Positions 37,326 to 49,259 are shown, numbered from the stretch's first letter. The stretch: DNA of 64,000 nucleotides from Ficedula albicollis (GCF_000247815.1 NC_021677.1:41208417-41272416); one strand, 5' to 3'. Notes: generated from the letters alone by a model not told the origin. Numbers and translations are program-made.

Positions 37326-38064
37326 GCTTTTCTAGGCATCTTTCCCTGTTAGTGCAGGATTGATGCCTGCTGCCCAGTGAATAACAAGAAAGATATGGTC
37401 AGCTGAGTAGATACCCACAGTTGTTTCCAGAGGCGTTTTCTTCAAGAGTGAATGTATGCACGCATGCGTCAATGCGTACTGTACACAAAAACTGGAGGCT
37501 TTGACCTATGCAAACACACAGCAAATGATTGCTTTCTATAAACAAATTAGCATACTTTAAAAGGTGAAAATCTCTATAAAATTGTCTGCCCCGTTGTTTA
37601 TGGTGTGAGTAGAGGATGCACTACATTACAGAGGGACTCGCATTTCTCTCTTCTCCCCCCCTCTCCAAATGGACGTGTGCTCCGTCCGCTTCACCATTGT
37701 TCCTGGCAGCCCGATCCCAGCAGGGGTTCCCTAATTAGCAATCTCTTCATTTCCAATCAAAGCACAAAGCGGCCCCAAAAGCCTCTCTTTATGAGGGAGC
37801 TGAGCGGTGGCTGGGGACGTGGAGTGGGATAATTGCCTTCGCCACTGGCAGCAGTAAGCAGCCTGGCTAATTCATTATTGTAATAACTTTGCTTGTCCTT
37901 GGGGAGGGGGGGCTAGGGTGAGGAGGACTGAGCCTGGCAGTGCTAGCTGAGGACAGGGGGAAGGGGGAATCCAGCCAGAACTGAGGCAGAAGATGGGAAA
38001 AATTGGCAGGAAAGAAGAAACCTTTCAAGATTTTTCTGCCTGCCCCCCCCCCCCCAAATAAATT
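37326..38064. repeat. 739-bp tandem duplication, copy 1
   Basis: Starts gcttttctaggcatc and ends aaataaatt. It recurs at 38065-38803 with a constant 739-bp offset. I see one clear substitution (gattgatgcc versus gatcgatgcc) and a C-tract difference: 13 C followed by aaataaatt here, 11 C plus tt in copy 2. It contains a complete candidate enhancer (next entry). The junction has at most 1 bp of microhomology. Confidence 0.97.
37440..37880. promoter_or_regulatory. Candidate enhancer-like conserved element (copy 1)
   Basis: A repeat-free, CpG-retaining block dense in developmental factor words. It has the perfect palindrome ACGCATGCGT at 37460-37469 (NRF1-like), cctatgcaaac (POU-octamer-like), tctataaacaaatta (forkhead core plus homeodomain), and ttccaatcaaagcacaaag (TCF/LEF- and SOX-like). 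It also has ctttatgagg (CDX/HOX-like), gggataattgcc and ctaattcattattg (homeodomain). Many CpGs are kept, such as gtccgtccgcttc and aagcggcc. A 75-codon frame at 37605-37832 overlaps it but is not protein-like. Function and target gene are unknown; the call rests on word content. Confidence 0.5.
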
Positions 38065-38803
38065 GCTTTTCTAGGCATCTTTCCCTGTTAGTGCAGGATC
38101 GATGCCTGCTGCCCAGTGAATAACAAGAAAGATATGGTCAGCTGAGTAGATACCCACAGTTGTTTCCAGAGGCGTTTTCTTCAAGAGTGAATGTATGCAC
38201 GCATGCGTCAATGCGTACTGTACACAAAAACTGGAGGCTTTGACCTATGCAAACACACAGCAAATGATTGCTTTCTATAAACAAATTAGCATACTTTAAA
38301 AGGTGAAAATCTCTATAAAATTGTCTGCCCCGTTGTTTATGGTGTGAGTAGAGGATGCACTACATTACAGAGGGACTCGCATTTCTCTCTTCTCCCCCCC
38401 TCTCCAAATGGACGTGTGCTCCGTCCGCTTCACCATTGTTCCTGGCAGCCCGATCCCAGCAGGGGTTCCCTAATTAGCAATCTCTTCATTTCCAATCAAA
38501 GCACAAAGCGGCCCCAAAAGCCTCTCTTTATGAGGGAGCTGAGCGGTGGCTGGGGACGTGGAGTGGGATAATTGCCTTCGCCACTGGCAGCAGTAAGCAG
38601 CCTGGCTAATTCATTATTGTAATAACTTTGCTTGTCCTTGGGGAGGGGGGGCTAGGGTGAGGAGGACTGAGCCTGGCAGTGCTAGCTGAGGACAGGGGGA
38701 AGGGGGAATCCAGCCAGAACTGAGGCAGAAGATGGGAAAAATTGGCAGGAAAGAAGAAACCTTTCAAGATTTTTCTGCCTGCCCCCCCCCCCTTAAATAA
38801 ATT
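38065..38803. repeat. 739-bp tandem duplication, copy 2
   Basis: Second copy of 37326-38064, ending aaataaatt before unique gagggttaag. Because it carries the whole candidate enhancer again, it matters whether the duplication is real or an assembly product. Confidence 0.97.
38179..38619. promoter_or_regulatory. Candidate enhancer-like conserved element (copy 2)
   Basis: Same content as 37440-37880, shifted by 739 bp. The ACGCATGCGT palindrome is at 38199-38208. No base change was noticed inside the element, so both copies would be expected to bind the same factors if real. Confidence 0.5.
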
Positions 38804-38822
38804 GAGGGTTAAGTTAATTTGT

Positions 38823-39312
38823 GGCATGGTAGCCAGTGCTCCCTGAGCAAGACTGCCATGAGCACCCTCTGCTCTACCCTAGTCATGGTCACAGAAAGGG
38901 ATGTCTAGAAAGGGGTGTAAGTTGGCCCCAGGAGTGCTGGGGAGGCTGAAGCTTGGAGGATTAGGAGGACTCAGGGGTTGCCTCTCAGTTCAGGTAGGAA
39001 AAGCTGACACTCAAGCATTGATAGGAGGCTGAGCAACTGAGGCACCTACAGTTCATGGCTTTCAGTGATACACAAGAAGTCACTGGTCCTTGTGTGGAGA
39101 TTGAATGCTGTATAGCTTCAAAGGAGTCCAGAGCTGAAAAATCCTGTAGCAGAGCTTTGTTCTTATCTGTTGTCTCTTTAAAATACATTAAATGTACATA
39201 AGACTGGCCTGTCTTTCTTTGGACTGCAGACTTGTGTTTGCTGGAGCTCTGTTGGCTTTCAGGAGCCTCAAGGCTCTGCCCCTGTGAGCAGAGCACTAAG
39301 CTGAGATGCCAG
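38823..39312. repeat. 490-bp tandem duplication, copy 1
   Basis: Starts ggcatggtagccagtg and ends gatgccag. It is repeated at 39313-39802 with a 490-bp offset. About seven substitutions separate the copies (for example gaggcacc/gaggtacc, ttcatgg/ttcgtgg, tttcttt/tttctgt, gtgtttgc/gtgtctgc, aggagcc/aggggcc, gcccctg/gctcctg), roughly 1.4 percent. It begins only 19 bp after the end of the 739-bp duplication. Confidence 0.97.
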
Positions 39313-39802
39313 GGCATGGTAGCCAGTGCTCCCTGAGCAAGACTGCCATGAGCACCCTCTGCTCTACCCTAGTCATGGTCACAGAAAGGGATGTCTAGAA
39401 AGGGGTGTAAGTTGGCCCCAGGAGTGCTGGGGAGGCTGAAGCTTGGAGGATTAGGAGGACTCAGGGGTTGCCTCTCAGTTCAGGTAGGAAAAGCTGACAC
39501 TCAAGCATTGATAGGAGGCTGAGCAACTGAGGTACCTACAGTTCGTGGCTTTCAGTGATACACAAGAAGTCACTGGTCCTTGTGTGGAGATTGAATGCTG
39601 TATAGCTTCAAAGGAGTCCAGAGCTGAAAAATCCTGTAGCAGAGCTTTGTTCTTATCTGTTGTCTCTTTAAAATACATTAAATGTACATAAGACTGGCCT
39701 GTCTTTCTGTGGACTGCAGACTTGTGTCTGCTGGAGCTCTGTTGGCTTTCAGGGGCCTCAAGGCTCTGCTCCTGTGAGCAGAGCACTAAGCTGAGATGCC
39801 AG
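39313..39802. repeat. 490-bp tandem duplication, copy 2
   Basis: Second copy of 38823-39312; the repeat ends at gatgccag before tgactgactg. The 103-110-codon minus-strand frames present in both copies are products of the duplication and show no known domain. Confidence 0.97.
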
Positions 39803-42800
39803 TGACTGACTGAGCTGCCAAAGGGAACAGACAGTAGAGGTGGCTACTTCCTTTTCCTTGAAGGGAAGTGTCTGTGATGTGGCACAGTAAGTTTATTAAG
39901 TTTTTTGTTTTGAAAAGTATGAATATTTTAAGCAGGTGAGACCAGTTATACAATTTCAGACCCTCTAGTTCTTCTTTTATTTCTTTGTGCTTATCTCAAA
40001 TTGGTATGGCAGGTTTTGTTTATTCCATCTGACTGATGGGACAGCTCCTTTTCTGAATTCCTTTGAGCTGATACTGCTGGGTGCATTCATGAAGCTCATC
40101 ACTCTGAGATGGTCGCCATTCACGTTTCTGCACTGAAGTTGCTGGTAATGAAGCTATATGTTTTACTGTCAGAGTTTTTAAATTGAAAATTATTATTTCT
40201 GACATAAAATAAAACTAAATAAACAGTGACATCAAAATGCAAGTGCCAAACATTCAAATTTGTGTGTGGCAGGAGCAGTTTGAAATTAAATCATGCCCTT
40301 GTGATAATTAGCAAACACTTAATTCTGGAGATATTTGTATTGTATTTGTGTTGTGGAGAGGGACATGAAGCAAGTCCTCAGCCTGAGGGGCATTTCAGTG
40401 ATATGTAACAGATTCTTTGAGTCCCAAACAGTTTATCCACCCAAGACACAAAATGTTTGCTGGGAGATACTTTGGAGATAGCTGAGTAAGGTAATGGAGA
40501 ATTAATAGATATTTGGAGCAGAATTTATTTGTTGTCATCCAGATTCTTGTGAGCAGTGATGTTTTCCCAGCTGCCTCATGCTAGTTGCTGGCTAGCAGGT
40601 TTCTCCACTTCTCAAGCAGATACTCAACCTCTTGGACATTGTGCTGCACACAGCCAAAGGAATTTCAGCTCAGTAAGTTGACAAGCAAAAACAAACTTCC
40701 TCTGCCTGGTACCAATGTCCACAGAGATGATGCTAAAGTCCCAAGAGAAAACATACCTATTTATTTTTATTCTTCCATGATCAGTGCTGTCGTCCTGATT
40801 GTGTTGTGCTTTTTGCTCTCTGATGTAAAGACCATACAGGATGGTATGTTCAAATATGCCAATGAGTGCATACAATGGGACTTATGGGGAATTTCAGTCA
40901 CTTGCTCTGTGTCCTGTGTAATTTCTATGCTTCTGGATCCTTTTTGTCAAAGGATCATTTTAACAGTGGTGGGGGATTTGCATGTCTCCTAGTTTGCCCA
41001 CTTAGCAAGTTGCGGCAGTAACAGCACGTAGGATTGATGTGAGCTCATGTAGACAACTCTGCTAGATAAGAAAATATTCCCCTTTGTACATTTGTGGGAT
41101 TCTCCATCATGTGGTATGTCCTACCTTTGCTTTGCATTTATCTCTCCAACCCATTTAGAGTACTTTAACTGTGTGGAAAGTGTGGTAACCAAGAGTTAAA
41201 ACCACGAGTAGATAGATTCATTGAACTAATTGTTTCCTTTCCTTGTGTTTCCACGTGCTTGGGAATGAGGATAATCTTGAATCCTGTTTCTGATGGTTCA
41301 AGAGTATATGCATCTTAAGAGCTTTTGGCAGATAAACTGGGGAAAGGCAGTTCAAAGTGCTGAAAGACAGCTGACATGCAGCACGCTGGCCTAATTTTGA
41401 TGGGATGCCAGGGTATGCACCAGGGTTGATGAATTGAAGTAACAACGAGTATTTTAGTCTTGACTTCACTTTTAGTCTGAGACCCTCAATTGTTGCATTG
41501 TTAGCAATTGCTTGTGGAGAGGTAAGAAATTGTGGCAGTGGGCATGAGAAGGAATATTAATGATCCAATTTCCAGCTGAGTTCCACTCCAAGGCTTTGCT
41601 GGGTGATGTGCATTTTTAATCATAACAAACCAGAATGAGAGGGAGCTGCTTGCAGCAAGGCAGGCCTGAGTGTGGAGCCACAGTGTGTGACACCATCTCA
41701 GACCTCTGCCTGCTGCTCGGGGGAGACACAAGGCTGCTCTGCTTGCTCGAGTGCCACGACAAACTAGGCTGGACTGTGACAGTCAAACCTAGATCACCAT
41801 TAGAAGTGGAACCAGGGAAGAGGTACAGTAATTGTCTTGAATAGCCTAAAGCTCTTGGCTGGAAGAAATCACTGAATTCAACTGGAACTTTGGGCCAAAA
41901 TTGGCCCTGACTCAAAAGGAGCAGAAATTGAATTTCTAGGTGCTAGACAGCATTGTACTATAGGCATGCTGAATTTCCTGCTAGCTATTTTTTGTAGTCT
42001 TGATGATTTCTGTGATAGAGTCCTCTCACTTGTGTTTCTGTTTTACTGAGTGATATACCCAACAATTGCTTTGGTCTCTTAGTCTTAGATACACAGAATT
42101 TGGGAGAAGCCTGGAGGTTTTCTTTTCTTGTTAGGTGCTTTTCATTCAAAAATTGAAACATTTTCATTTTAGCTACAGAGAGCTTTACAATACTATTTTG
42201 GGAGCCCATCATCACAGGGTTCAAATAGTCAGTAGGAGTTGCTTATGAGGGATGTGCAGGCCTCCTTACCTGGGGATAAGAATTCCATGATCACTTAACA
42301 GTGGGACATGAAGCTCTGTGCTTAACACATTTGGGACTGTGCTAGCTGTGGACGTTACCTGCTGTGCTTCAAGCTCCATGTCTCAGGACAGCTCCTTCTT
42401 TATTTGTTCTTAATGTTTCACTCTGTCTTGGTGACTTCGTAACTTCTTTGTTTTAGGGGCTGGCAGTCACTGGCCCGGGTGTTTTAGTTCCACAGTTGTC
42501 TAGTGTGTGTGAGAATATGGTGCAGAAGCACAGCCTTTTTGTGGCAGAGGTGTCTGACACATCTCAGTGGCAGAAGATGCAGCAGCCTTGCTTTCTCAAA
42601 GCATTGTTTCAGTGCATGCTAAGCAGGACAGTAATTCCACCTAGCAGAAGGCAGGGGTGCCACACTCTCTCACTACAGTGAAGGAGTTATGGGAGGAAGA
42701 AACAGCTGTCTCACATCCCCTCAAGTGTCTATTAAAGCCAGAAATTAGAACTGATTTTCCTCTTAGAGTTTTCAGCGAACGTTCAGCTGCTTCTCTGTAT

Positions 42801-43825
42801 GTTAGTGCTAATCCAAACTAGGGAAAAGGGCTGAGGTACTGCATGCCCAGCCTTTGTAGCATCATGCTTTGTGTATCTGGCAGAGAAAAGGTGTCTGGTG
42901 TTAGATATCCCAGTACTCTTGCTCATTATTTTCAAGTAAACAAGATGAATCTGAAAGCGATATGGGAAAACTCCTCTCCTGACTTTTATACCATTAAACT
43001 GGGAGCTAATATTCTCTGGGATGGTCTATGCTGATGCAGCCATCTGTAACATGCAAGCAAGGGTTAGAGAATTGCTGCAGAAAGATGAAATGCTTTCTTT
43101 CATAGGAGGAGTTTCTGAAAGAACACACACACCCCTGCAAAATACGAACCAGCCAGGCCACTAGGGCCTGCCACAGTGCCAGAGAAAATGCCAGAGAAAA
43201 TGCCAGCAGCTTTAAGACTTCTGTTTTGCTAAGGAATAAACATTACATGATTTGTGCACGAGGGAGGGAATTCACTGAAGTGGTTGGGGAGGGAGTGGAG
43301 AGGGGATGGGAGGAGGTGCCTTTCTCCATATACTAGATGTTGCCTCTGGCACGAGGGCAGGACAGTGAGCAGTTTATACATGTTGTGTTCATGCAGCAAG
43401 TCTGGCCCTGAGAGAGGCACCTTTCCACTTGGCAAAGCTGCTTCGCTGCTGCTGCTGCTTGACACCCAAGCAGCCAACATGCTTCCTTCACAAAAGGCTC
43501 TGGCTTTATAAATGTTTGGACCTGCAATTCTGTCAGGCAGTGGTCCCCTCCTGGCAGAGGGAGGGGGCTGCCAAATAGATATAGTTTACTGTGATTTTTA
43601 AAATCTTTTTGAGGGAAGATGGATACCATTTGCTGAGATAGGTGTTTGCTGCCCAGGCAAAACTCCCAGTGTATTTACAGCATCTCTGCAAGGTCTGTGT
43701 GCGTGTGGTAGGTATGTGTGTGTGCATGTATGTGCTTGTGTATGCCTTTATTTCCATGCTCCGGCTGCCTGCCTCTGATTTAAGGGCAGGTTTTATTCCC
43801 CAGCTGCCTCAGGGCTCCTCTTTTC
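39803..43825. other. Non-coding sequence, nothing firmly recognised
   Basis: A 135-codon plus-strand frame at 40585-40992 encodes one or two hydrophobic segments (about residues 60-80 and 100-115) but no family I recognise. Other frames (41616-41915, 43333-43629) are overlapping chance frames. A 12-bp unit repeated 2.5 times lies at 43177-43206 (tgccagagaaaa), and a TG-rich stretch at about 43695-43742. Confidence 0.4.
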
Positions 43826-44045
43826 TGATTGCATTAAAGTCTCTGTAATTCTCCCCTCATTAATGATTGGCATATTTTTACCTCTCACTAAAGGAGCTTG
43901 GAGGCAACTCCCGTGGGGCTCTGCTCGCCAAATGAAACAATTTCATCCTGCTCCAGAAACGCATTAAAAAGGGTTTGTCAGGATCTTATCGCTAGTTAGG
44001 GAAAGCTAATCAAATTACTTCTATTTATTAGCTGCTGCAGCAATG
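43826..44045. promoter_or_regulatory. Candidate conserved non-coding element
   Basis: Repeat-free block with ctgattgcattaaag, ctcattaatgattgg (homeodomain pair plus PBX-like tgattgg), and gaaacaatttcatcc. It also has gaaacgcattaaaaagg, gatcttatcgctagtta (GATA-like on the minus strand), gctaatcaaattac and tctatttattagc. Scattered CpGs are retained and no reading frame is conserved-looking. This is typical enhancer vocabulary; conservation is untested. Confidence 0.45.
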
Positions 44046-44574
44046 TGTCATTCCATCAAGTACAGGTAGTGGGACAGGCAGGGATTGCATGGGGAGCTCT
44101 GTGCATCCAGCGCTGCTGCCTTGATCTGCACAACAGCATCTCTTGCCAAGGGAGGCTGAGGGCCAAGAGAAGCTGTGAACTTCCCAGTGACAGTGCTTCT
44201 GTCGCCATTGCCGTGGGACCTCTCATCTGCTGCTCTTCCTTCGTCTTTCCCAGTGGACTCCCCAAAACCCCTTTGCAGTAGCATTCCTGAGCTTTTAACA
44301 CTGAGTCCACAGCTTCTGTATTTGTCTGATCACTTCTTGCTATTGCTGATTGTATTTTGCTACTGACTATTTGTTTTGAGATGGTTTGGGTTTTTTGGCA
44401 AGTTTAACTTAGCATCAAACCAGTCCAGGAATGATTTGTTCCTTTTCCTTGAACGTGGCAAGACAAGGAATACGGTGGGGAGAAATTATGGCAATTGTAA
44501 TAGAAAGAAATTGTAAAGAAACAAATATTTTTTCTACTTCATGAGACTTATATGAAATATGTTTCTTTCAAGGT
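44046..44574. other. Non-coding sequence, nothing recognised
   Basis: Chance frames of about 78 codons occur on both strands at 44045-44310. No feature is recognised. Confidence 0.4.
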
Positions 44575-45090
44575 TTTTCTTATTTGTTTGTTTTGTTTTG
44601 TTTTGTTTTTGTTGTTGTTGTTTTTGTTTTGTTTTTGCTTTTGGTTTTTTTCCCAGTACACGAGGTCTGTAAAAGTAATTGCAATTGAGGGAATGGGAAA
44701 CAAAGTGACTGAATCTGTTGAATAAACTGCATACAAGGACTTAGATGGGACTCTGAAAAGAGAATCAATTATTGCTGGACTTGATTGCCTGAACAGTAGT
44801 GGTTTATGAAGCAAGAGGCTTCTTGTTTGTTTGTTTTGTTTTTGTTTTTTTGTTGTTGTTGTTTTTGTTTTGTTTTTGCTTTTGGTTTTTTTCCCAGTAC
44901 ACAAGGTCTCTTTTGGTTTTTTTCCCAGTACACGAGGTCTGTAAAAGTAATTGCAATTGAGGGAATGGGAAACAAAGTGACTGAATCTGTTGAATAAACT
45001 GCATACAAGGACTTAGATGGGACTCTGAAAAGAGAATCAATTATTGCTGGACTTGATTGCCTGAACAGTAGTGGTTTATGAAGCAAGAGG
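44575..45090. repeat. 272-bp tandem duplication with a T/G simple repeat
   Basis: The unit contains a (TTTTG)n/(GTT)n tract followed by cagtacacgaggtctg (44654 and 44926) and ends at gcaagagg (44818 and 45090), giving a 272-bp offset. Copy 2 carries an additional partial repeat of cttttggtttttttcccag near 44879-44942, in which the first version reads cacaaggtct. The non-simple part of the two copies appears identical by eye. Confidence 0.95.
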
Positions 45091-46059
45091 TGTGAACTCA
45101 GAATAAAGCTCACTCTCTTATTGATTTCACGTGTGGAATGTGCATGTCCCTTATGCACATACACTGCACTTGTATTTTAAACCATGTATGCACTCCCACT
45201 CTTGCACATGATCTTAATTCCCAAGGTGCTGTACCTCTTGTGGGCTTGTTGCTGTCTCACAAGGGACATGGAGGCAGGTGCCAGACATGTGCTTTCAAAC
45301 TGTAGAAAGTATAGATCTGCTTCCGTTTTTACTATTCCTTTCATCTTGAAACTAAGGGCAAGGAAATCTCTGGTGTTTGAGATAAACATAAATTGGACAC
45401 TGAAAATGGGCTTGTTTCCTGTTAAAGTGGATCTCACATTAAAAAACTCCCACAGGAATAAAATCATGTAGTGGATATATTTGCATGAAGTGAAGTGTGT
45501 CTAAATGTAGCTGTAGTGATTCACAATGACGATATTGCTGTGCACATCGTGTAAACCTTTGCTGTTCCATTTTGTGCATACCAACATTTTCACTCTAGCA
45601 CAAAATCCTGGGCCAGCAGTGGAAACACAGCATTCTCCTGTATAAGCACACATTAAAACACTGGTGTCCATGCTGTGTGTGGTGCTGGTTTTGCTTAGGG
45701 AAGGTTTGTGCTGGCTCTCAGGATTCTGCAGTTGTATGTACACAGATGCACGCCCTGCGTTCGCACCGAACTAATGGAGTGCTTAGAGGTTTGGCAGGGT
45801 TCTGGCACTGCAAGCAATGATTCCTGGACTGGTGTGGGGCAGGTAAGTGCCCTGTTATTATACCTGTGTGGGTTCTGATGGTGGCAGTGGCTGCCAGGCT
45901 GTGGGGCCCTGGGTGCGTTCCTGGGAGCGGCAGTGCAGCAGGACTAGGGGAGTCCAGCCCCGTGCAGCCAGCCACGCTCCAGCATCCTCATTATCCACAC
46001 AGTTCAAAAAGCAGTCCTGAGCCGAGCAGCAGCCCCACAAAAGGCTCCATCGATTGGCC
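45091..46059. other. Non-coding sequence, nothing recognised
   Basis: An aataaagctcactctc word near 45102 recalls an LTR polyadenylation region, but no LTR ends or other retroviral features surround it. Open frames overlap on both strands without domains. Confidence 0.4.
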
Positions 46060-46290
46060 TGCCCCAGCATTTCCCGGGGTCCTTTATATCTCTCTGCCTC
46101 GCCAGTAATGAAGAGGCCGAGCGCAGAGAGTCAGCAGACTCCCAGCTGCTGGGATTTCTTCATCTTCTCATCAGGATTTTAATTAGACACGTCCGAGAGG
46201 GCAGCACCGTGTGAGGGCAGGCGGGAGCTTTATCAAGCAGGCCACTTCTTTAATTACTGTTTACTGACAGATAACAAGGGAGGGGAGGTG
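46060..46290. promoter_or_regulatory. Candidate conserved non-coding element
   Basis: CpG-retaining block (gaggccgagcgcag, gacacgtccgagag, caccgtgtg, aggcgggag) mixed with AT-rich homeodomain and GATA words: ggattttaattagac, gctttatcaagc, ctttaattactgtttactg and ctgacagataacaagg. It has no simple sequence and no recognisable coding frame. The mixture of preserved CpGs and TAATTA/GATAA words is typical of developmental enhancers. Confidence 0.5.
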
Positions 46291-48014
46291 GCAGCAGAGA
46301 TTGTTGTAGGGGGAAGGGGGAAAGGACAGCAGTCCCCAGAGTGTGTACTCAGCAGAGAAGGCCTTTGCTAGGGATCCAGTGGAAATCGTTCTGCTCTCCC
46401 CACCCTGACATGCTGTTTACCTGTTGCCAGAGTGAGAAAGGTTCCCTTTGCCTCTTTCCTAGACGGTAGAAGATAGATCTGAAAGGTGTTAAGGGCCAAA
46501 GACCCAAGGAATGAAACATACATTTGGTTAGAGCAAAACGAGAGAACTGGCTCTTCTAAGCTACCAGGATCCTCACCTGAGTGGTGCTGTGCCTTCCCAG
46601 CCCTGGGCTTCTGTGGATTTTCTGACACTGCACAGTAGGAAGTAAAATTATTTTCTTCTCCTGTCTGGAGCTGTCAGCCCTCCTCCTTCCCACTGCCACC
46701 ATGGCTGTTTTGTCTGAAAGAAACCTTCTTTCTTATTTCCACGTGTCTTCAGCACTGGTAGTATGAGGGCAGTCTGCTCTGTGGCTGCTTCTGTCATGGA
46801 CTTCATCCCTGCTGTCTTTCGGGCCAATTCTCCACCTGTGTGAATACTATCTTCAGCCAATCCTCTTCTGTTTGGCCCCAGAATAAATACACAACCTCTC
46901 CCATCTTCTGTCTCCTTCCCTTAAGGTGTTGTTTTGTCATCATTTGTGTCCTGGCTGCTCCTGGCTGCTGTGTCCTGCTGGATCATAGCCCTGTTTAGTT
47001 TTGTAGAACTACATTTTGCTTGCTCTGTGTTTTGACAGGGGGATGGTGTTCCCAGTCCCCCACAAAGCAAGAGCTGGGTAGATCACTGCTCCCTGGCCCA
47101 ACCAGCCCTTGGGACAGACAGTGCAGCAATGGTACTCCCGAGAGCAGTCCTTTGGTGAACTAAACTCTGCAGCCTGTCACCCTCCAGAAATTTTCTCTGA
47201 AGATCATGCCACAGCCTTGGCTGCATTTTTATCCACTGTAAGGCAGTCTGATGCTTCCAAAATACTGTTGCCATCCCAAAATGGAAGATGGTATGTGCCA
47301 GAGATTGGTTTCCGTTGTTCCCAGTAAACTCCCACTGCTCTGAGCAGAACCAGATCTGGAGGATGTGCTTGGGATCAGCAAGGACTTGGTAATTGGACTG
47401 TTGTTCTTTCATTTTGCTACGCAGTAGCGAGCAGATTATAGAGCCCACACATTATAGATTTCCTGTCATCCCTCATGAATCAAGCTCCACCGTCTTATTT
47501 ACTGTGGGCCAAGGCCTGTGAATAACATCACTGAGGGATGTGTTCCCAGCAGCTGTGCAAACACGAAGTACAGAGCCTTCACTTGTGCCTTAGAGCTGTC
47601 AGCTCACCTTCCCCCATCACAACACCTATGGCAGAGAAGGGTCCTCTGTTCCTTATCTTCATGGAATGGCTCCTGGCTTCCCTGGGAGCTCACAGTTCAT
47701 AACACTGGAGGCAATCTCATTAATATTAAAGCCCACATTTTTAAGTTTATGATATTTCTGGTCACAATTCTTGCTGCTGTGTATACTCATGCCTACATGC
47801 ACCATGGATGTGGACTTCCAGTTTTCCAGGGAATCATTTTACATTAAATCTGTCTGGTTTTTACTCAAGGCACAGTACTGGACATAAGGACCACAGGAAC
47901 AGCTCTCAGCCTCATCAAAGACTGCTAAGAAATTCTGCTGTTCTGCATAGAGAATGTAACACATGATAGACTTATCGGAATATAGCTCAAGTTTCCCAAA
48001 ATTCCCGATCAAGG
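46291..48014. other. Non-coding sequence, nothing recognised
   Basis: Frames of 72-121 codons at 46368-47448 and 47518-47847 overlap on both strands and are not recognisable proteins. A small CpG-bearing palindrome-like word (ctacgcagtagcg) lies near 47418. Confidence 0.4.
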
Positions 48015-48146
48015 TTTTGAAAGTGTGTGAGAAATTGAATCCAGGTGTGAGATTTGCCTCACCTCACCCTTTCCCCAGAAGATTTTGAAAGTGTGTGAGA
48101 AATTGAATCCAGATGTGAGATTTGCCTCACCTCACCCTTTCCCCAT
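48015..48146. repeat. 68-bp tandem duplication, two copies
   Basis: ttttgaaagtgtgtgagaaa begins at 48015 and 48083. The copies run through cctcaccctttcccc and differ in ccaggtgtg versus ccagatgtg. The duplication sits about 30 bp before the poly-G tract. Confidence 0.93.
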
Positions 48147-48178
48147 CTCTCCCCCCGCCCTTCTTTTTTATAATTTCT

Positions 48179-48346
<168 letters not shown>

Positions 48347-49259
48347 ACTGGAATTGAGGGGAAATTTGGTTTGTCTAGTGCAAGGCAGCAGGATACTTGC
48401 AACCTTGTGCCTTGTTCTGGATGTTCGTATAAACTTTCTGGCCTTTCAGGTGATAAACTTGGATGCCTAGGAATTAAAGTGCTAATTTGTTTCTTTTAGA
48501 CAGGTTAATATTTCTGTCTTGGAAATTTAGATATTAGGCAAGATCTGGGGAATGTATCTTCAAATAGTAAGAGGCTTTGTCCAAGAGGAAGTGATTAAAG
48601 CCATTTGCTATGTCTGATGTTGACAGAGCTGGAAGTAAATGGGCTTTGATTGCAATGTGGGAGATTTCAGTTTGATATTACAAACTGGTACTGATACAGA
48701 AGCATTAGAACACATTGTCTGAGAGAGGCTAAAATTTTTGACAGATATTTTTCCAGCCTGTTTTGAAAAAATAATGCTGCTATAGCATTATGCATTGGGA
48801 TGGAAATATATATCTCACACATTACCTGGTCCTAGCCCTCCTTTTTGTGACTGTGAGATGTTAAGACATGTATGTCCAGCTGATGCAAGCTTGAGATGTG
48901 TGCAGGTGCCTATATCAAACGAGCACTAGCATCAATAAGGGACCAGGGTAGTTCACAAAGGAGTACAAGTGCTCCATGTTCCTTCAAAAACCTGCCATCC
49001 AAATGCTAATATACCCAACCAGAGTAAGTCTTCAAAAGAGATGGCATCAGCACTCTTTCTTGCTTAACCAACTTCCTTAATTTTTGTCTTCATTTCCATT
49101 GCTATATGCAACAGACTAGTAGCACCATTTTTTTTTTTACTAGTGCATCCAGTAGGGTTTCATTTCAGTTGCTCATTCCACTGCCCCTTTCTACTGTTTG
49201 TGGAAATTTTTATCCAAACCAGTAATTTTTATATTTTAAAGAAAAAGTCCTGAATTATG
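48347..49259. other. Non-coding sequence, nothing recognised
   Basis: A short T run near 49129-49138 is the only structure seen. No gene or repeat family. Confidence 0.4.

Noticed and set aside
44575..45090. Lys/Gln/Asn-rich minus-strand frames that look like a nuclear protein tail
   Set aside because: They derive from the T/G-rich simple repeat and are duplicated with the 272-bp unit.
45098..45130. aataaagctcactctc word resembling an LTR R/U5 boundary
   Set aside because: No paired LTR, TG...CA ends, primer-binding site or retroviral coding sequence was seen around it.
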